From NCBI GenBank assembly GCA_047517485.1, contig JAKZSU010000039.1, positions 1-27,204 of the forward strand: DNA of 27,204 nucleotides, in the 5' to 3' direction. This document shows, in pieces, positions 14,602 to 24,988 of this stretch. Position 1 is the stretch's first letter; the number at the start of each line of letters is the position of its first letter. The notes under the pieces were generated by a model. That model was given only the letters and a program-made list of their open reading frames with translations, was not told the origin of the DNA and made no database searches. The translations under genes were made by a program, and so were the position numbers. This DNA is from JAKZSU01 sp047517485. Lineage in GTDB: Bacteria; Pseudomonadota; Alphaproteobacteria; UBA7887.

Positions 14602-15309
14602 TCACCGCCTCCACTGCAAAAAGCCAGCGTTCAACGACAAGGCGATGCCGCTGACAACCACATAGAAAGCGATCGCGTCGGTCGATACCAAGCCTTGAAT
14701 GAACTGCGCGTAATGGCTGGAGAACGAGAGATAGCCGAACAGATTCCACAGCACGTAGGACGTCTGAAAGCTTTGCAGATTGCCGATGAACCAAAACCCG
14801 AGCAAGACAGCGACGGTGATCAGCGCCGCGACGATCTGGTTCTCGGTGAGGACCGAGAAGAACTGGCCAAGCGCGAGGCAGGCCATGCCGAGCAGGAAGA
14901 ATCCGATATAGCCGGCGATGATGGTCATCGTTTCCGGCTCGGCGTAAAGATACATCGGCACCAGATCGATCGCCGTGCCTGCCGCCATCAGCAACAGCAT
15001 GGTTAGCGCGCCAAGGAACTTACCCGCGACCAGCTGCCACGGTGCCAGCGGCAAGGTCAGCAGCAACTCCATGGTGTCGTCGCTCCACTCGCCCGAGAAC
15101 AACCGCATGGAGATTGCCGGACACACGATGGTCAGCAGAATCCCCATGTTCTGAAAGGTCTCGTCCATCGTCGCGTTGCCGCCGAGGAAGACGTTGTAGG
15201 TATAGAAATATCCGGTGCCGACGAGAAAAACCGCCACCACGAAATAGGCGATCGGCGAGCGGAAATAATGCCGGATCTCCTTCTCATAGACCGCGAGGAC
15301 CCCGTTCAT
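14602..15309 (-). CDS. ABC-2 type transporter permease (GldF-like)
   Basis: The 235-residue protein has about six hydrophobic segments, for example 'SPIAYFVVAVFLVGTGYFY', 'LLTIVCPAISMRLF', 'MTIIAGYIGFFLLGMACLAL' and 'QIVAALITVAVLLGFWFI', and begins with the cytoplasmic amphipathic 'VYEKEIRHYFRSP' typical of ABC-2 permeases. 'MRLFSGEWSDDTMELLLTLPLAPWQLVAGKFLGAL' is the family signature (E-x-x-x-x-T-x-E-L-L-L-x-x-P). It forms the membrane pore with the ATPase whose gene overlaps its start by 4 bases. The direction and substrate of transport are unknown. Confidence 0.9.
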   Translation of the reverse strand: MNGVLAVYEKEIRHYFRSPIAYFVVAVFLVGTGYFYTYNVFLGGNATMDETFQNMGILLTIVCPAISMRLFSGEWSDDTMELLLTLPLAPWQLVAGKFLGALTMLLLMAAGTAIDLVPMYLYAEPETMTIIAGYIGFFLLGMACLALGQFFSVLTENQIVAALITVAVLLGFWFIGNLQSFQTSYVLWNLFGYLSFSSHYAQFIQGLVSTDAIAFYVVVSGIALSLNAGFLQWRR

Positions 15310-16259
15310 GCCGCCGCCTCCGCGCGGGCCTGGCCGACATAATGCAGAAATATATTCTCCAGCGTGGGTTCCTGACGCTCCAGGCGATGCAGGTCCCAGC
15401 GCGCGGCAACGGCGCGCGCGATCGCCGCCTCGATCCCGTCGCGTGACGCGACTTTGCAGGTCACATTGAGGATCTGGGACTCGTCGTCCGACGCCTCGAT
15501 ATCGACGGCATCGACGCCGTCGACGGACAACAGTTCCTCGCGCAACGGGTCCGACGGCGCGGCGGCGCTCAAGGACACAATGTTGGTCCGCTCCACCGCG
15601 TTCTGCAGCCCGCGCGGTGTGTCGATCGCGATCAGCCGCCCATTGTTGATGATCGCCACCCGCTGACAGATCAAGGTGACCTCGGGAAGAATATGGGTGC
15701 TCAACAAAACCGTATGGGTTTCGCCGAACGAGCGAATGACCTCGCGGGTTTCCAAGATCTGGCCCGGATCCAACCCGATCGTCGGCTCATCCAGCAACAA
15801 CACTTTAGGCTTGCCGAGCAGCGCCTGCGCCAAACCGGTGCGCTGGCGATAGCCTTTCGACAGTTTGAAAATTTCGCGGCGGAATACGTCGGTAAGACGA
15901 CACGCCTCGGTTACCCGATCGATCTCGCCGGCAATTTCGGACCGCGCGATGCCTTTGGCCTTGGCGACAAAGCGGAGATAGCCGGACACGTCGAGGGTGT
16001 CGTAAAGCGGCGGTCGTTCCGGCAAATAGCCGATCTGGCGCGCGGCCTCGACATTGTCGGTGGCCATATCGAAGCCGTCCACGGTGACCGTGCCGCTGGT
16101 CGCGGCGGTAAAACCGGCGATCATGCGCAGGGTCGTCGTCTTGCCGGCGCCGTTGGGGCCGAGAAATCCGACGACTTCGTCCTCTTCCACGGTAAACGAC
16201 ACACCGTGGATTATGGTCTTCGGACCGTAGCGTTTGCTTACCGACTCGAGCGCGATCAT
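15306..16259 (-). CDS. ABC transporter ATP-binding protein (GldA-like)
   Basis: From the ATG at 16259 the protein has 317 residues. The nucleotide-binding domain (about 1-225) has Walker A 'GPNGAGKTT' (34-42), Q-loop region 'IGYLPERPPLY' (about 77-87), the signature variant 'LSKGYRQR' (133-140), Walker B 'VLLLDEP' (153-159) and the switch His in 'LLSTHIL'. 'LSKGYRQR' and the roughly 90-residue C-terminal extension are usual in GldA/NatA-like ABC-2 ATPases. A longer frame would need TTG at 16289, which lies inside the terminator of the gene upstream, so the ATG is preferred. It is the first gene of the five-gene operon, and the next gene overlaps it by 4 bases. Its promoter must lie in or just downstream of the terminator, in a very short space. 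Confidence 0.92.
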   Translation of the reverse strand: MIALESVSKRYGPKTIIHGVSFTVEEDEVVGFLGPNGAGKTTTLRMIAGFTAATSGTVTVDGFDMATDNVEAARQIGYLPERPPLYDTLDVSGYLRFVAKAKGIARSEIAGEIDRVTEACRLTDVFRREIFKLSKGYRQRTGLAQALLGKPKVLLLDEPTIGLDPGQILETREVIRSFGETHTVLLSTHILPEVTLICQRVAIINNGRLIAIDTPRGLQNAVERTNIVSLSAAAPSDPLREELLSVDGVDAVDIEASDDESQILNVTCKVASRDGIEAAIARAVAARWDLHRLERQEPTLENIFLHYVGQARAEAAA

Positions 16260-16288
16260 GACGCGATTACCGCCGTGTATATCTCTCA

Positions 16289-16323
16289 AGAAAAAGGGAG
16301 GCTCCTTGGTCGAGGGGCCTCCC
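16289..16323 (-). terminator. Rho-independent terminator after the metallo-hydrolase gene
   Basis: On the minus strand a stem GGGAGGC/GCCTCCC (16317-16323 with 16296-16302) and a 14-base loop are followed by TTTTT and TTG. It sits 22 bases past the stop of the metallo-beta-lactamase-fold gene and just before the ABC operon, so it should stop readthrough. Confidence 0.85.
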
Positions 16324-16344
16324 CAATCAGCTTACAATGACAGG

Positions 16345-17196
16345 TTACTTATACCACTTTTCGCCCATCGCCTCGTACTGGCTGATGCTGTGACCGAACC
16401 ACAACGGCGCGTTCTCGATGTCGCGCATCATGGTCAGATGATCCACCGACTTGAAGTAGTCGAGGATGCTGTAGTTCAAGCCGGCCGGATGGCCTTCGAG
16501 GTTCTCTTCCATCCAGATCGCATCCTGCGAAAGAATGACCGTGCCCATCTCCGGAAGTTTCACCTTGACCGATTGATGACCCAGGGTATGGCCAGGCGTG
16601 CTGTAGATCATCACGCTGCCGTCGCCGAACAGATCATAGTCGCCATCGAGCGCATAGTAGTTGAAGTCCCGCGCGTCATCATAGTCGGCCATGACGTGCG
16701 CGCCGCTCGGACGCTGGAATTTCTCCGGCCACCACGCCTGATACAGCTCTTTGTGCTGGATCACGTGGATCGCATTCGGGAACATTTCGATATTCGCGAT
16801 GTGATCGAGATGCGAGTGCGAGGTGATAACGATCTTGACGTCGTCGATGCTGTACCCGAGGGCCTCGAGCTTTTTGTCGATGACGTCGCTGCGAACCTGA
16901 CTCGGCGCCAGGAAATCGCACGCGCCCTGGGACCAATGAGACGTGCAATTGCCATCGGAAATGGCGACGTTGTTGCCCGTATCATAAACGACCAAACCCA
17001 TCGGATGGTCGAGGATCCACATGTTGATCGGAATCTTGATGTCCTTGGCGTCCGGATAGCTCGGAATCAAACCCTGGATGTTGAACGGACCAAAGGTGCC
17101 GCTCGCCGTCCAATACAGCTTTTGCGCGGACGCCGTGGTGGCGCCGACAAGGCTGATCGCGGCGACAATCGCCGCTACAACGCCTAGCTTCTTCAT
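16345..17196 (-). CDS. Exported metallo-beta-lactamase-fold hydrolase (AHL-lactonase-like)
   Basis: The 283-residue protein has a signal peptide ('MKKLGVVAAIVAAISLVGAT', cleavage probably after 'TASA') and so is periplasmic or secreted. The metal site is complete: H127, H129, D131 and H132 in 'SHSHLDH', H203 in 'STPGHTLGH', D225 in 'LSQDA' and H269 in 'FGHS'. The overall pattern, with 'NMWILDHPMGLVVYDTGN' near the start, matches the N-acyl-homoserine lactonase-like group of the superfamily (AttM/AiiB type), which are normally cytoplasmic. The lactonase substrate is inferred from the subgroup and not proven. C84 and C93 could form a disulfide. A GGGAGG Shine-Dalgarno lies 7 bases before the ATG. 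It is monocistronic, with its own terminator, and divergent from the DUF924 gene. Confidence 0.88.
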   Translation of the reverse strand: MKKLGVVAAIVAAISLVGATTASAQKLYWTASGTFGPFNIQGLIPSYPDAKDIKIPINMWILDHPMGLVVYDTGNNVAISDGNCTSHWSQGACDFLAPSQVRSDVIDKKLEALGYSIDDVKIVITSHSHLDHIANIEMFPNAIHVIQHKELYQAWWPEKFQRPSGAHVMADYDDARDFNYYALDGDYDLFGDGSVMIYSTPGHTLGHQSVKVKLPEMGTVILSQDAIWMEENLEGHPAGLNYSILDYFKSVDHLTMMRDIENAPLWFGHSISQYEAMGEKWYK

Positions 17197-17241
17197 GGAT
17201 AATCCTCCCTAGTATGTCCACGTACCCATTGCATACATGTC

Positions 17242-17350
17242 ACGAAGGCACACGCGAGCCTTCGTCATTTCCCACCCCAGTTCGTAGTGCGAAATGTCTT
17301 ACCTCAAAGTGGTAAATCAATGCGCGTCGCCGGGCAAGACATTTTGCCCG
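17242..17350. promoter_or_regulatory. Divergent intergenic region with several inverted repeats
   Basis: The 219 bases between the divergent hydrolase and DUF924 genes hold three perfect inverted repeats: ACGAAGGC/GCCTTCGT (17242-17249 and 17258-17265), CGGGCAA/TTGCCCG (17331-17337 and 17344-17350), and AAATGTCTT/AAGACATTT (17292-17300 and 17336-17344). None has a poly-T tail, so they may be operators or RNA leader structures. No clear -35/-10 pair was found. Confidence 0.4.
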
Positions 17351-17415
17351 CCAACACATTGGACCGCATGACATAATCGAACCTGGCGACAGCGGTATCT
17401 GGGAGCAATTGGTGG

Positions 17416-17970
17416 ATGACCACGACAATCGACGCGGTTTTGACGTTTTGGTTCGTCGAAACGCCGCGCGAGGCCTGGTTTCAGAAGGACGACGCCTTCG
17501 ACCGCTTGATCGGCGAACGGCTCGGCACGGCGCATGAAGCGGCCGCCGCCGGTGGCCTCGATGACTGGCGGGAGTCGGGCCCGGGATGCGTGGCGTTGCT
17601 GATCCTGCTCGATCAAGTGCCGCGCAATATTAACCGCGACACGCCGCGGGCGTTCGCGACCGACGAGGCGGCCCGCGCCGTCGCCCGCCACGCCCTCGAA
17701 CGCGGCTTCGATCGCGATCCTTATATTGACGACGATATGCGGTTGTTCCTCTACACGCCCTTCATGCACAGCGAGAACTTAGGCGATCAAAACCTGTGCG
17801 TTCGTCTATTCAATGAGCGAATAGCGGCCGAGAATCGCGACGGCTATGCCGAGCGCCATCGCGACATCGTCGCGCGATTCGGCCGTTTTCCCCATCGCAA
17901 CGCCATTCTCACGCGCGACAGCACGCCCGAGGAGGACGATTTTCTAAAACAGGACGAGTCTTCGTTCTGA
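17416..17970 (+). CDS. DUF924 family protein
   Basis: The 184-residue protein matches the DUF924 family: an all-helical TPR-like fold with 'VLTFWF' at the start, 'ALLILLDQVPRNINRDTPRAFATDEAAR' in the middle, 'LFLYTPFMHSENLGDQ', and the closing 'RHRDIVARFGRFPHRNAILTRDSTPEEDDFL'. No enzymatic function has been established for the family as far as I know. GGTGG immediately before the ATG and GGGAG further upstream could serve as ribosome contacts. The gene is divergent from the hydrolase gene and 58 bases before an exported unknown protein. No sign of truncation: the length is normal. Confidence 0.92.
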   Translation: MTTTIDAVLTFWFVETPREAWFQKDDAFDRLIGERLGTAHEAAAAGGLDDWRESGPGCVALLILLDQVPRNINRDTPRAFATDEAARAVARHALERGFDRDPYIDDDMRLFLYTPFMHSENLGDQNLCVRLFNERIAAENRDGYAERHRDIVARFGRFPHRNAILTRDSTPEEDDFLKQDESSF

Positions 17971-18028
17971 CGCCGGGAATGGCGGTCCCGGTAACGATAT
18001 TTTAAGCCGATCCGGCGACAATCGCCGT

Positions 18029-18703
18029 ATGTCCCGAATTTGCAAATTGGCCGTGCTCGTGGCGCTGTTCTGCACGCCATCCGGGATCGCCGATGCGGCG
18101 ACCCTGGTTGAAACCATGGTCGGCGGCGAGTCGGTGTGGCTGGTCGACGATCCGCGATACGATCGGGTGCTGGTCGCGGGCCGCGCCGGCACCAAGTTGA
18201 TCGACCTGCGCACCAGCACGATCTACTTGATTTCTCCCGACGGCACGGCGCAGAAAATCGACGTCGCGGCGCTGCCGCGCAATCGCGCGAAACCACCCCA
18301 ATTCGAGATCGAAAAAATGGGCCCGGGGCCGCGCATCGCCGACTATGCCACCACCCGTTTCCGGCTTTCCGTTGGCGCCCGGACGTGCTCGATGATCGAC
18401 GCCAATTTAAGCCTATCCGAACCCCTGTCCGGAACCATTCGGGCGTTCGCCTTGCTCGATCGCGTATCCGCGGCGATGCAGGGCAGCAGCCGGCCGCCGT
18501 GCGAGCGGATTCCGTTCATGGAATATGCGCGGATCGGTTGGGGTTTGCGGATCGCCGATGATGGCGCGGCGCCGATCGAGACCGTTCTAGTGGTTCGCGA
18601 CTACCAACCGTTGGAAGACGAACTCGCGATCCCCGCGGTATCGATCGATGTCACCGCGAATATTCTCAACGGCGGTGCCGGCGAAGTCCAACGCGACCCG
18701 TAG
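18029..18703 (+). CDS. Exported protein of unknown function
   Basis: I do not recognise the 224-residue protein. A signal peptide is clear ('MSRICKLAVLVALFCTPSGIADA', cleavage near 'ADA-AT'). The mature part looks beta-rich: 'LVETMVGGESVWLVDDPRYDRVLVAG', 'TKLIDLRTSTIYLISPDGTAQKID', and a later 'RTCSMIDANLSLSEPLSGTIRAFALLDRVS'. Two cysteines (about 121 and 157) could pair outside the cytoplasm. No catalytic motif is seen. The ATG at 18029 has no obvious Shine-Dalgarno. It ends 7 bases from the convergent zeta-subunit gene, with no terminator between them. Confidence 0.75.
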   Translation: MSRICKLAVLVALFCTPSGIADAATLVETMVGGESVWLVDDPRYDRVLVAGRAGTKLIDLRTSTIYLISPDGTAQKIDVAALPRNRAKPPQFEIEKMGPGPRIADYATTRFRLSVGARTCSMIDANLSLSEPLSGTIRAFALLDRVSAAMQGSSRPPCERIPFMEYARIGWGLRIADDGAAPIETVLVVRDYQPLEDELAIPAVSIDVTANILNGGAGEVQRDP

Positions 18704-18710
18704 TTTACCC

Positions 18711-19031
18711 CTATTCGGACATGATTTGGCTTTGGGCCTCTTCCCACAGCCGATCCATTTCGACGCGAATTTCGCGCCCCCCCAGGGCCACGCCCTTGGC
18801 CTCGAAATCGGCCTGGACCTTCTCCAGCACGTCTTCGTCGCCGGGATTTTCGAAATCCGAGAGCACGACTTCCTTGGCGTAGGCAGCAGCGGCTTCGCCC
18901 TCGATTGCCAACTTTTCGGCGGCCCACAGCCCGAGTAACTTGTTACGGCGCGCCGAAATCTTGAAGCGAAGCTCCTCGTCGTGTTCGAACTTCTTTTCCG
19001 CGCCGCGTTCACGATCGTCGAATGTCGTCAT
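18711..19031 (-). CDS. DUF1476 protein, F1-ATPase inhibitor zeta subunit
   Basis: The 106-residue protein matches DUF1476, known from Paracoccus denitrificans as the zeta inhibitor of the F1Fo-ATPase, which blocks ATP hydrolysis. The sequence 'MTTFDDRERGAEKKFEHDEELRFK' is the typical N-terminus and holds the inhibitory helix; 'ARRNKLLGLWAAEKL' and 'GDEDVLEKVQADF' form the helical bundle. The family is essentially confined to Alphaproteobacteria, which helps place the organism. The start at 19031 has a GAGG a few bases upstream and fits homologues; an in-frame extension to 19160 is rejected. It is convergent with the unknown exported gene (7-base gap) and divergent from the NRDE gene. Confidence 0.93.
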   Translation of the reverse strand: MTTFDDRERGAEKKFEHDEELRFKISARRNKLLGLWAAEKLAIEGEAAAAYAKEVVLSDFENPGDEDVLEKVQADFEAKGVALGGREIRVEMDRLWEEAQSQIMSE

Positions 19032-19152
19032 AGCAGCCTCACGCCGGTTTACGTTTTCATGGCTCTGGCCTTGCAGCCGAGCGTCGGACATATTGTAGGT
19101 CCCACCGCCTCTTACTACCCTCTCCATCCCCAAAAGCAAGCCCCGCCAAGCC

Positions 19153-19908
19153 ATGTGCACCCTGGTTCTCCTCCGACGCCCCGATCATGACTGGCCGATC
19201 GTCGTTGGTGCCAACCGCGATGAAATGATTGATCGGCCGTGGCTGCCGCCGGACCGCCATTGGCCCGACCGCGGCGACATCGTTGCCGGCCAGGACCTCG
19301 AGGCCGGCGGCACCTGGCTCGGGCTCAACGATTACGGCGTATTGGCCGGTGTCCTCAACCGACCGGGGGCGCTCGGGCCGGCGCCGGGCAAGCGGTCGCG
19401 CGGCGAGTTGGTCCTCGAGGCGCTCGATCACGCCGGTGCCGAGGCCGCGGCGGACGCCTTGACCGACATCGACGGCCAGGCTTATCGCCCGTTCAATCTC
19501 GTGCTCGCCGACAATCGCGATGCGTTTTGGCTCCGCCTCGCCAGTGACGGCGGCCGGGTCGAAAAATTCGCCATCGATCCGGGTCTTTCGATCACCACCT
19601 CGCACGACCTCAACGATCCGGACACCGCGCGCATCAGCCGCTATCGGCCGCGCTTCGAAGCTCTCGAGCATCCCGATCCCGACAGCGACGATTGGGCGGG
19701 ATGGCAAGCCCTGCTCGGCGATGCCACGCCAGACGCCGATGGCGACCCAGCGGCGGCGATGACCATCAAGACCGATCTCGGATTCGAAACCGTGTCGAGT
19801 TCGCTCATCGCGCTGCCCGCGATCGCCCGCGCCGGAGTCTCGCCGGTTTGGACGTTCGCGCCCGGGCGGCCCGATAAAACCGATTTTCACGAGATAAAAT
19901 ATCAATAA
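19153..19908 (+). CDS. NRDE/TANGO2-family protein
   Basis: The 251-residue protein belongs to the NRDE family (TANGO2 in animals). It starts 'MCTLVLLRRPDHDWPIVVGANRDE', with the conserved Cys2 and the naming motif NRDE at 21-24. 'GGTWLGLNDYGVLAGVLNR' and 'GQAYRPFNLVLAD' are further family blocks. Cys2 after the removed Met suggests an Ntn-hydrolase-like arrangement; animal TANGO2 has been linked to heme and lipid handling, but bacterial function is not established. The ATG lies 121 bases from the divergent zeta gene. It is followed by an AT-rich stretch and not by a clear terminator. Confidence 0.92.
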   Translation: MCTLVLLRRPDHDWPIVVGANRDEMIDRPWLPPDRHWPDRGDIVAGQDLEAGGTWLGLNDYGVLAGVLNRPGALGPAPGKRSRGELVLEALDHAGAEAAADALTDIDGQAYRPFNLVLADNRDAFWLRLASDGGRVEKFAIDPGLSITTSHDLNDPDTARISRYRPRFEALEHPDPDSDDWAGWQALLGDATPDADGDPAAAMTIKTDLGFETVSSSLIALPAIARAGVSPVWTFAPGRPDKTDFHEIKYQ

Positions 19909-19950
19909 TATTAGTAGGTTAAATGAAATTATTTATTTTATAGATGAAAT
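19893..19950. other. AT-rich tract between NRDE gene and purC promoter
   Basis: About 58 bases are strongly A+T-rich (for example AATATTAGTAGG and ATTTATTTTATAG) in an otherwise G+C-rich region. The tract covers the last codons of the NRDE gene and the first part of the 210-base gap before purC. It may act as a binding site for an AT-preferring protein (MucR/Ros or nucleoid proteins) or as a weak transcript end. No ORF or RNA is apparent. Confidence 0.45.
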
Positions 19951-19998
19951 GTAGACCGGATGGAATCCTGGCACCCAATACCAAATCCGACCTGGCCA

Positions 19999-20027
19999 TT
20001 GTGATGCGCGGTGATTTCGACTATGTA
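19999..20027 (+). promoter_or_regulatory. Candidate promoter of the purine operon
   Basis: TTGTGA at 19999-20004 and TATGTA at 20022-20027 are spaced by 17 bases. A start of transcription is expected near 20034, about 85 bases before the purC ATG and just before the terminator-like hairpin at 20040. Confidence 0.5.
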
Positions 20028-20039
20028 AGATGGGAATGG

Positions 20040-20071
20040 CGGCCCTCGCCCGGAAGCGGGAGGCCGTTTTT
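20040..20071 (+). terminator. Terminator-like hairpin in purC leader (possible attenuator)
   Basis: CGGCC (20040-20044) pairs with GGCCG (20062-20066), and inside it CCCG pairs with CGGG around a GAAG loop; a run of five T follows (20067-20071). It has the form of an intrinsic terminator. It lies 132 bases past the NRDE gene but only a few bases after the predicted purC transcription start. It may end upstream readthrough or act as an attenuator. I see no purine riboswitch aptamer around it. Confidence 0.55.
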
Positions 20072-20118
20072 GGTCTTTGGGCAGCAAGCCCTGAACGAGC
20101 CCTGAATAAGGTAAAATC

Positions 20119-20883
<765 letters not shown>

Positions 20884-20905
20884 CCAAGCCAGGGGCACGC
20901 GTCGG

Positions 20906-21151
20906 GTGAAAGCCAAGGTCCATATTACGCTCAAACCGGGGGTGCTGGATCCGCAAGGCAAGGCGATCGAGCACGCCCTCGGCAACCTCGGTTTCCAGGG
21001 CGTCGACGAGGTCCGCCAAGGCAAGTATATCGAACTCGATATCGCCGAGACCGACGCCGACAAGGCGCGCGCCGCGGTCGATGCGATGTGCGCCAAACTA
21101 CTCGCCAATACGGTCATCGAAAATTACGCGATCGAGCTAGAGCCGTTGTAG
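20906..21151 (+). CDS. purS: Phosphoribosylformylglycinamidine synthase subunit PurS
   Basis: PurS is the small structural subunit that joins PurQ and PurL in the three-part FGAM synthase. The 81-residue protein reads 'MKAKVHITLKPGVLDPQGKA' and later 'VRQGKYIELDIAETD', the usual PurS pattern. The start is GTG at 20906 with AGGGG about 10 bases upstream. It is followed by purQ with a single base between stop and start. The presence of PurS agrees with the short form of PurL found here. Confidence 0.95.
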   Translation: MKAKVHITLKPGVLDPQGKAIEHALGNLGFQGVDEVRQGKYIELDIAETDADKARAAVDAMCAKLLANTVIENYAIELEPL

Positions 21152-21152
21152 A

Positions 21153-21821
21153 ATGAAGGCCGCGGTCATCGTTTTTCCCGGATCGAACTGCGACCGTGAC
21201 GCGGCGGTGGCACTGCAAGCCGCGAGCGGGCGCGCGCCGGCGATGATCTGGCATCGCGAAACCACTTTGCCCGCGCTCGATCTGATCGTCCTTCCCGGCG
21301 GCTTCTCCTATGGCGACTATCTGCGCGGCGGCGCGATGGCGGCGCAATCGCCGGTGATGCGCGATGTCGTCGCCAAGGCGCGCGCCGGTGTCCCGGTCCT
21401 CGGCATTTGTAACGGGTTCCAGGTGCTCACCGAATGCGGCCTGCTGCCCGGCGTATTGATGCGCAATCGCGATCTCAAATTCCTCTGCCGCGACGTCACC
21501 TTGGCGGTGGAGCGCAGCGACAGCATCTTTACCGCCGGCTACCAGCAAGATGAAATCGTTCGCATTCCGATCGCCCACAATGAGGGCAATTATTTCGCCG
21601 ACTCGGAGACCTTGGCCGAACTCGAGGGCGAGAGCCGCATCGCCTTCCGTTACGTCGGCGCCGCGCCCAACGGCGCGCAAAACAATATCGCCGGCGTGTT
21701 GGACGTGTCGGGACGGGTGCTCGGCATGATGCCGCATCCCGAGCGCGCCATCGACGAGGCGCTCGGCGGCAGCGCCGGCGCCCGCTTGTTCGAAAGCCTG
21801 GTCGCCGCGCTGGCATGCTGA
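21153..21821 (+). CDS. purQ: Phosphoribosylformylglycinamidine synthase, glutaminase subunit PurQ
   Basis: PurQ takes the amide nitrogen from glutamine and hands ammonia to PurL. The 222-residue class I glutamine amidotransferase has its catalytic triad visible: C86 in 'GICNGFQ', and H195 and E197 in 'MMPHPERA'. The N-terminus 'MKAAVIVFPGSNCDRD' is characteristic of PurQ, and 'LPGGFSYGDYLRGGAMA' is the oxyanion-strand region. It starts one base after purS and overlaps the start of the rhomboid gene by 7 bases. Confidence 0.97.
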   Translation: MKAAVIVFPGSNCDRDAAVALQAASGRAPAMIWHRETTLPALDLIVLPGGFSYGDYLRGGAMAAQSPVMRDVVAKARAGVPVLGICNGFQVLTECGLLPGVLMRNRDLKFLCRDVTLAVERSDSIFTAGYQQDEIVRIPIAHNEGNYFADSETLAELEGESRIAFRYVGAAPNGAQNNIAGVLDVSGRVLGMMPHPERAIDEALGGSAGARLFESLVAALAC

Positions 21822-22521
21822 TCCTGCCGCTTCGCGATCGCAATCCGCTCAAATGGATCCGCTTTCATTATGTGAATGCCAGCATGATCGGCCTCTGCAT
21901 CGGGGTATTCGTCTGGCAATCCTTGTTGGGCGAAAGCGAACTGGCCGAAGCGGTGATTTCCTATGCCTTGGTGCCCGCGGTGTTGACCGGCGGCGCCTCG
22001 CTTCCCGCGGGCCTGTCCAACATTCCCGCCGAGCTCACACTTCTCAGCGCCGCCTTTCTCCACAGCGACTGGCTTCATCTCGGCGGCAACATGCTGTTTC
22101 TCTGGGTCTTCGGCGACAATGTCGAGGACTGTCTCGGCCATCGCCGCTATATCGCCTTCTATGCCCTTTGCGCGGTCGCCGCGGGCCTGGTCCACGTCGC
22201 CATCGACCCGTCTTCCCTGTCGCCCACCATCGGTGCCAGCGGCGCGGTCTCGGGGGTCCTCGGCGGGTATATTCTGCTCCATCCGAAGGCGCGGGTATGG
22301 GCTCTTGTGGTCTTTCCCCTGCCGCTCCCGCTGCCCGCCGTCCTGGTGCTCGGCGCCTGGTTCCTCATGCAGCTGTTTGGCGCGACCGATCCCGGAGCCG
22401 CGACCGACATCGCCTGGTGGGCCCATGTCGGCGGGTTCATCGCCGGTGCAATTCTGGTCATTCCCTTTCGCCGCAAAGAGGTTCCCCTGTTTGACGGCAT
22501 GCTATCGCACCCGAGAGACCG

Positions 22522-22525
<4 letters not shown>
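21815..22525 (+). CDS. Rhomboid-family intramembrane serine protease
   Basis: The 236-residue protein has about six or seven membrane segments and the rhomboid active site: catalytic S142 in 'GASGAVSGVLGGY' and H204 in 'WWAHVGGFIAG', plus 'HSDWLHLGGNMLFLWVFGDNVE' (about 83-104), which holds the conserved HxxxN of the second membrane helix. Rhomboids cut membrane proteins inside the bilayer; the substrate here is unknown. Its ATG lies within the end of purQ (7-base overlap) and its last 4 bases overlap the start of purL (ATGA), so it is translated with the purine enzymes. There is no obvious functional link to purine synthesis. Confidence 0.93.
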
Positions 22526-24737
<2,212 letters not shown>

Positions 24738-24738
<1 letters not shown>

Positions 24739-24977
24739 TGGCAATGGACGCGTCCGAGATCGAACGTCTTATCCGCGCCGGAATCCCCGATGCGGAGGTG
24801 ACGCTCGAGGACATGCGCGGCGACGGCGACCATTACGCCGCCTACATTGTCTCACCGTCGTTCAAGGGCCGCTCGCGCGTTCAGCAGCATCAAATGGTTT
24901 ATCAAGCCTTGCAGGGCAACATGGGAGCCGCGCTACACGCGCTGGCGATCCAGACCGCCGTCCCTGAAGACGCTTAG
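24738..24977 (+). CDS. bolA: BolA-family protein
   Basis: The 79-residue protein is a short BolA-type protein: 'MAMDASEIERLIRAGIPDAEVTLEDMRGDGDHYAAYIVSPSFKGRSRVQQHQMVYQAL' has the class pattern, with the conserved 'GDGDHYAA' and the C-terminal His in 'RVQQHQMVY'. BolA proteins pair with monothiol glutaredoxins to hold a [2Fe-2S] cluster and pass it on or sense iron. The gene for such a glutaredoxin follows after 11 bases. The ATG at 24738 overlaps the purL stop; an ATG two codons later is an alternative. An in-frame ATG at 24702, inside purL, is rejected. Confidence 0.93.
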
Positions 24978-24988
24978 GAGAGTCCGAG

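Noticed and set aside
16259..16289. TTG start at 16289 for the ABC ATPase
   Set aside because: It would begin inside the T-tract of the terminator of the upstream gene; the ATG at 16259 directly precedes the conserved ATPase N-terminus.
20040..20118. Purine riboswitch or PurR-type leader before purC
   Set aside because: No purine aptamer core could be found in the short leader; only the terminator-like hairpin is supported.
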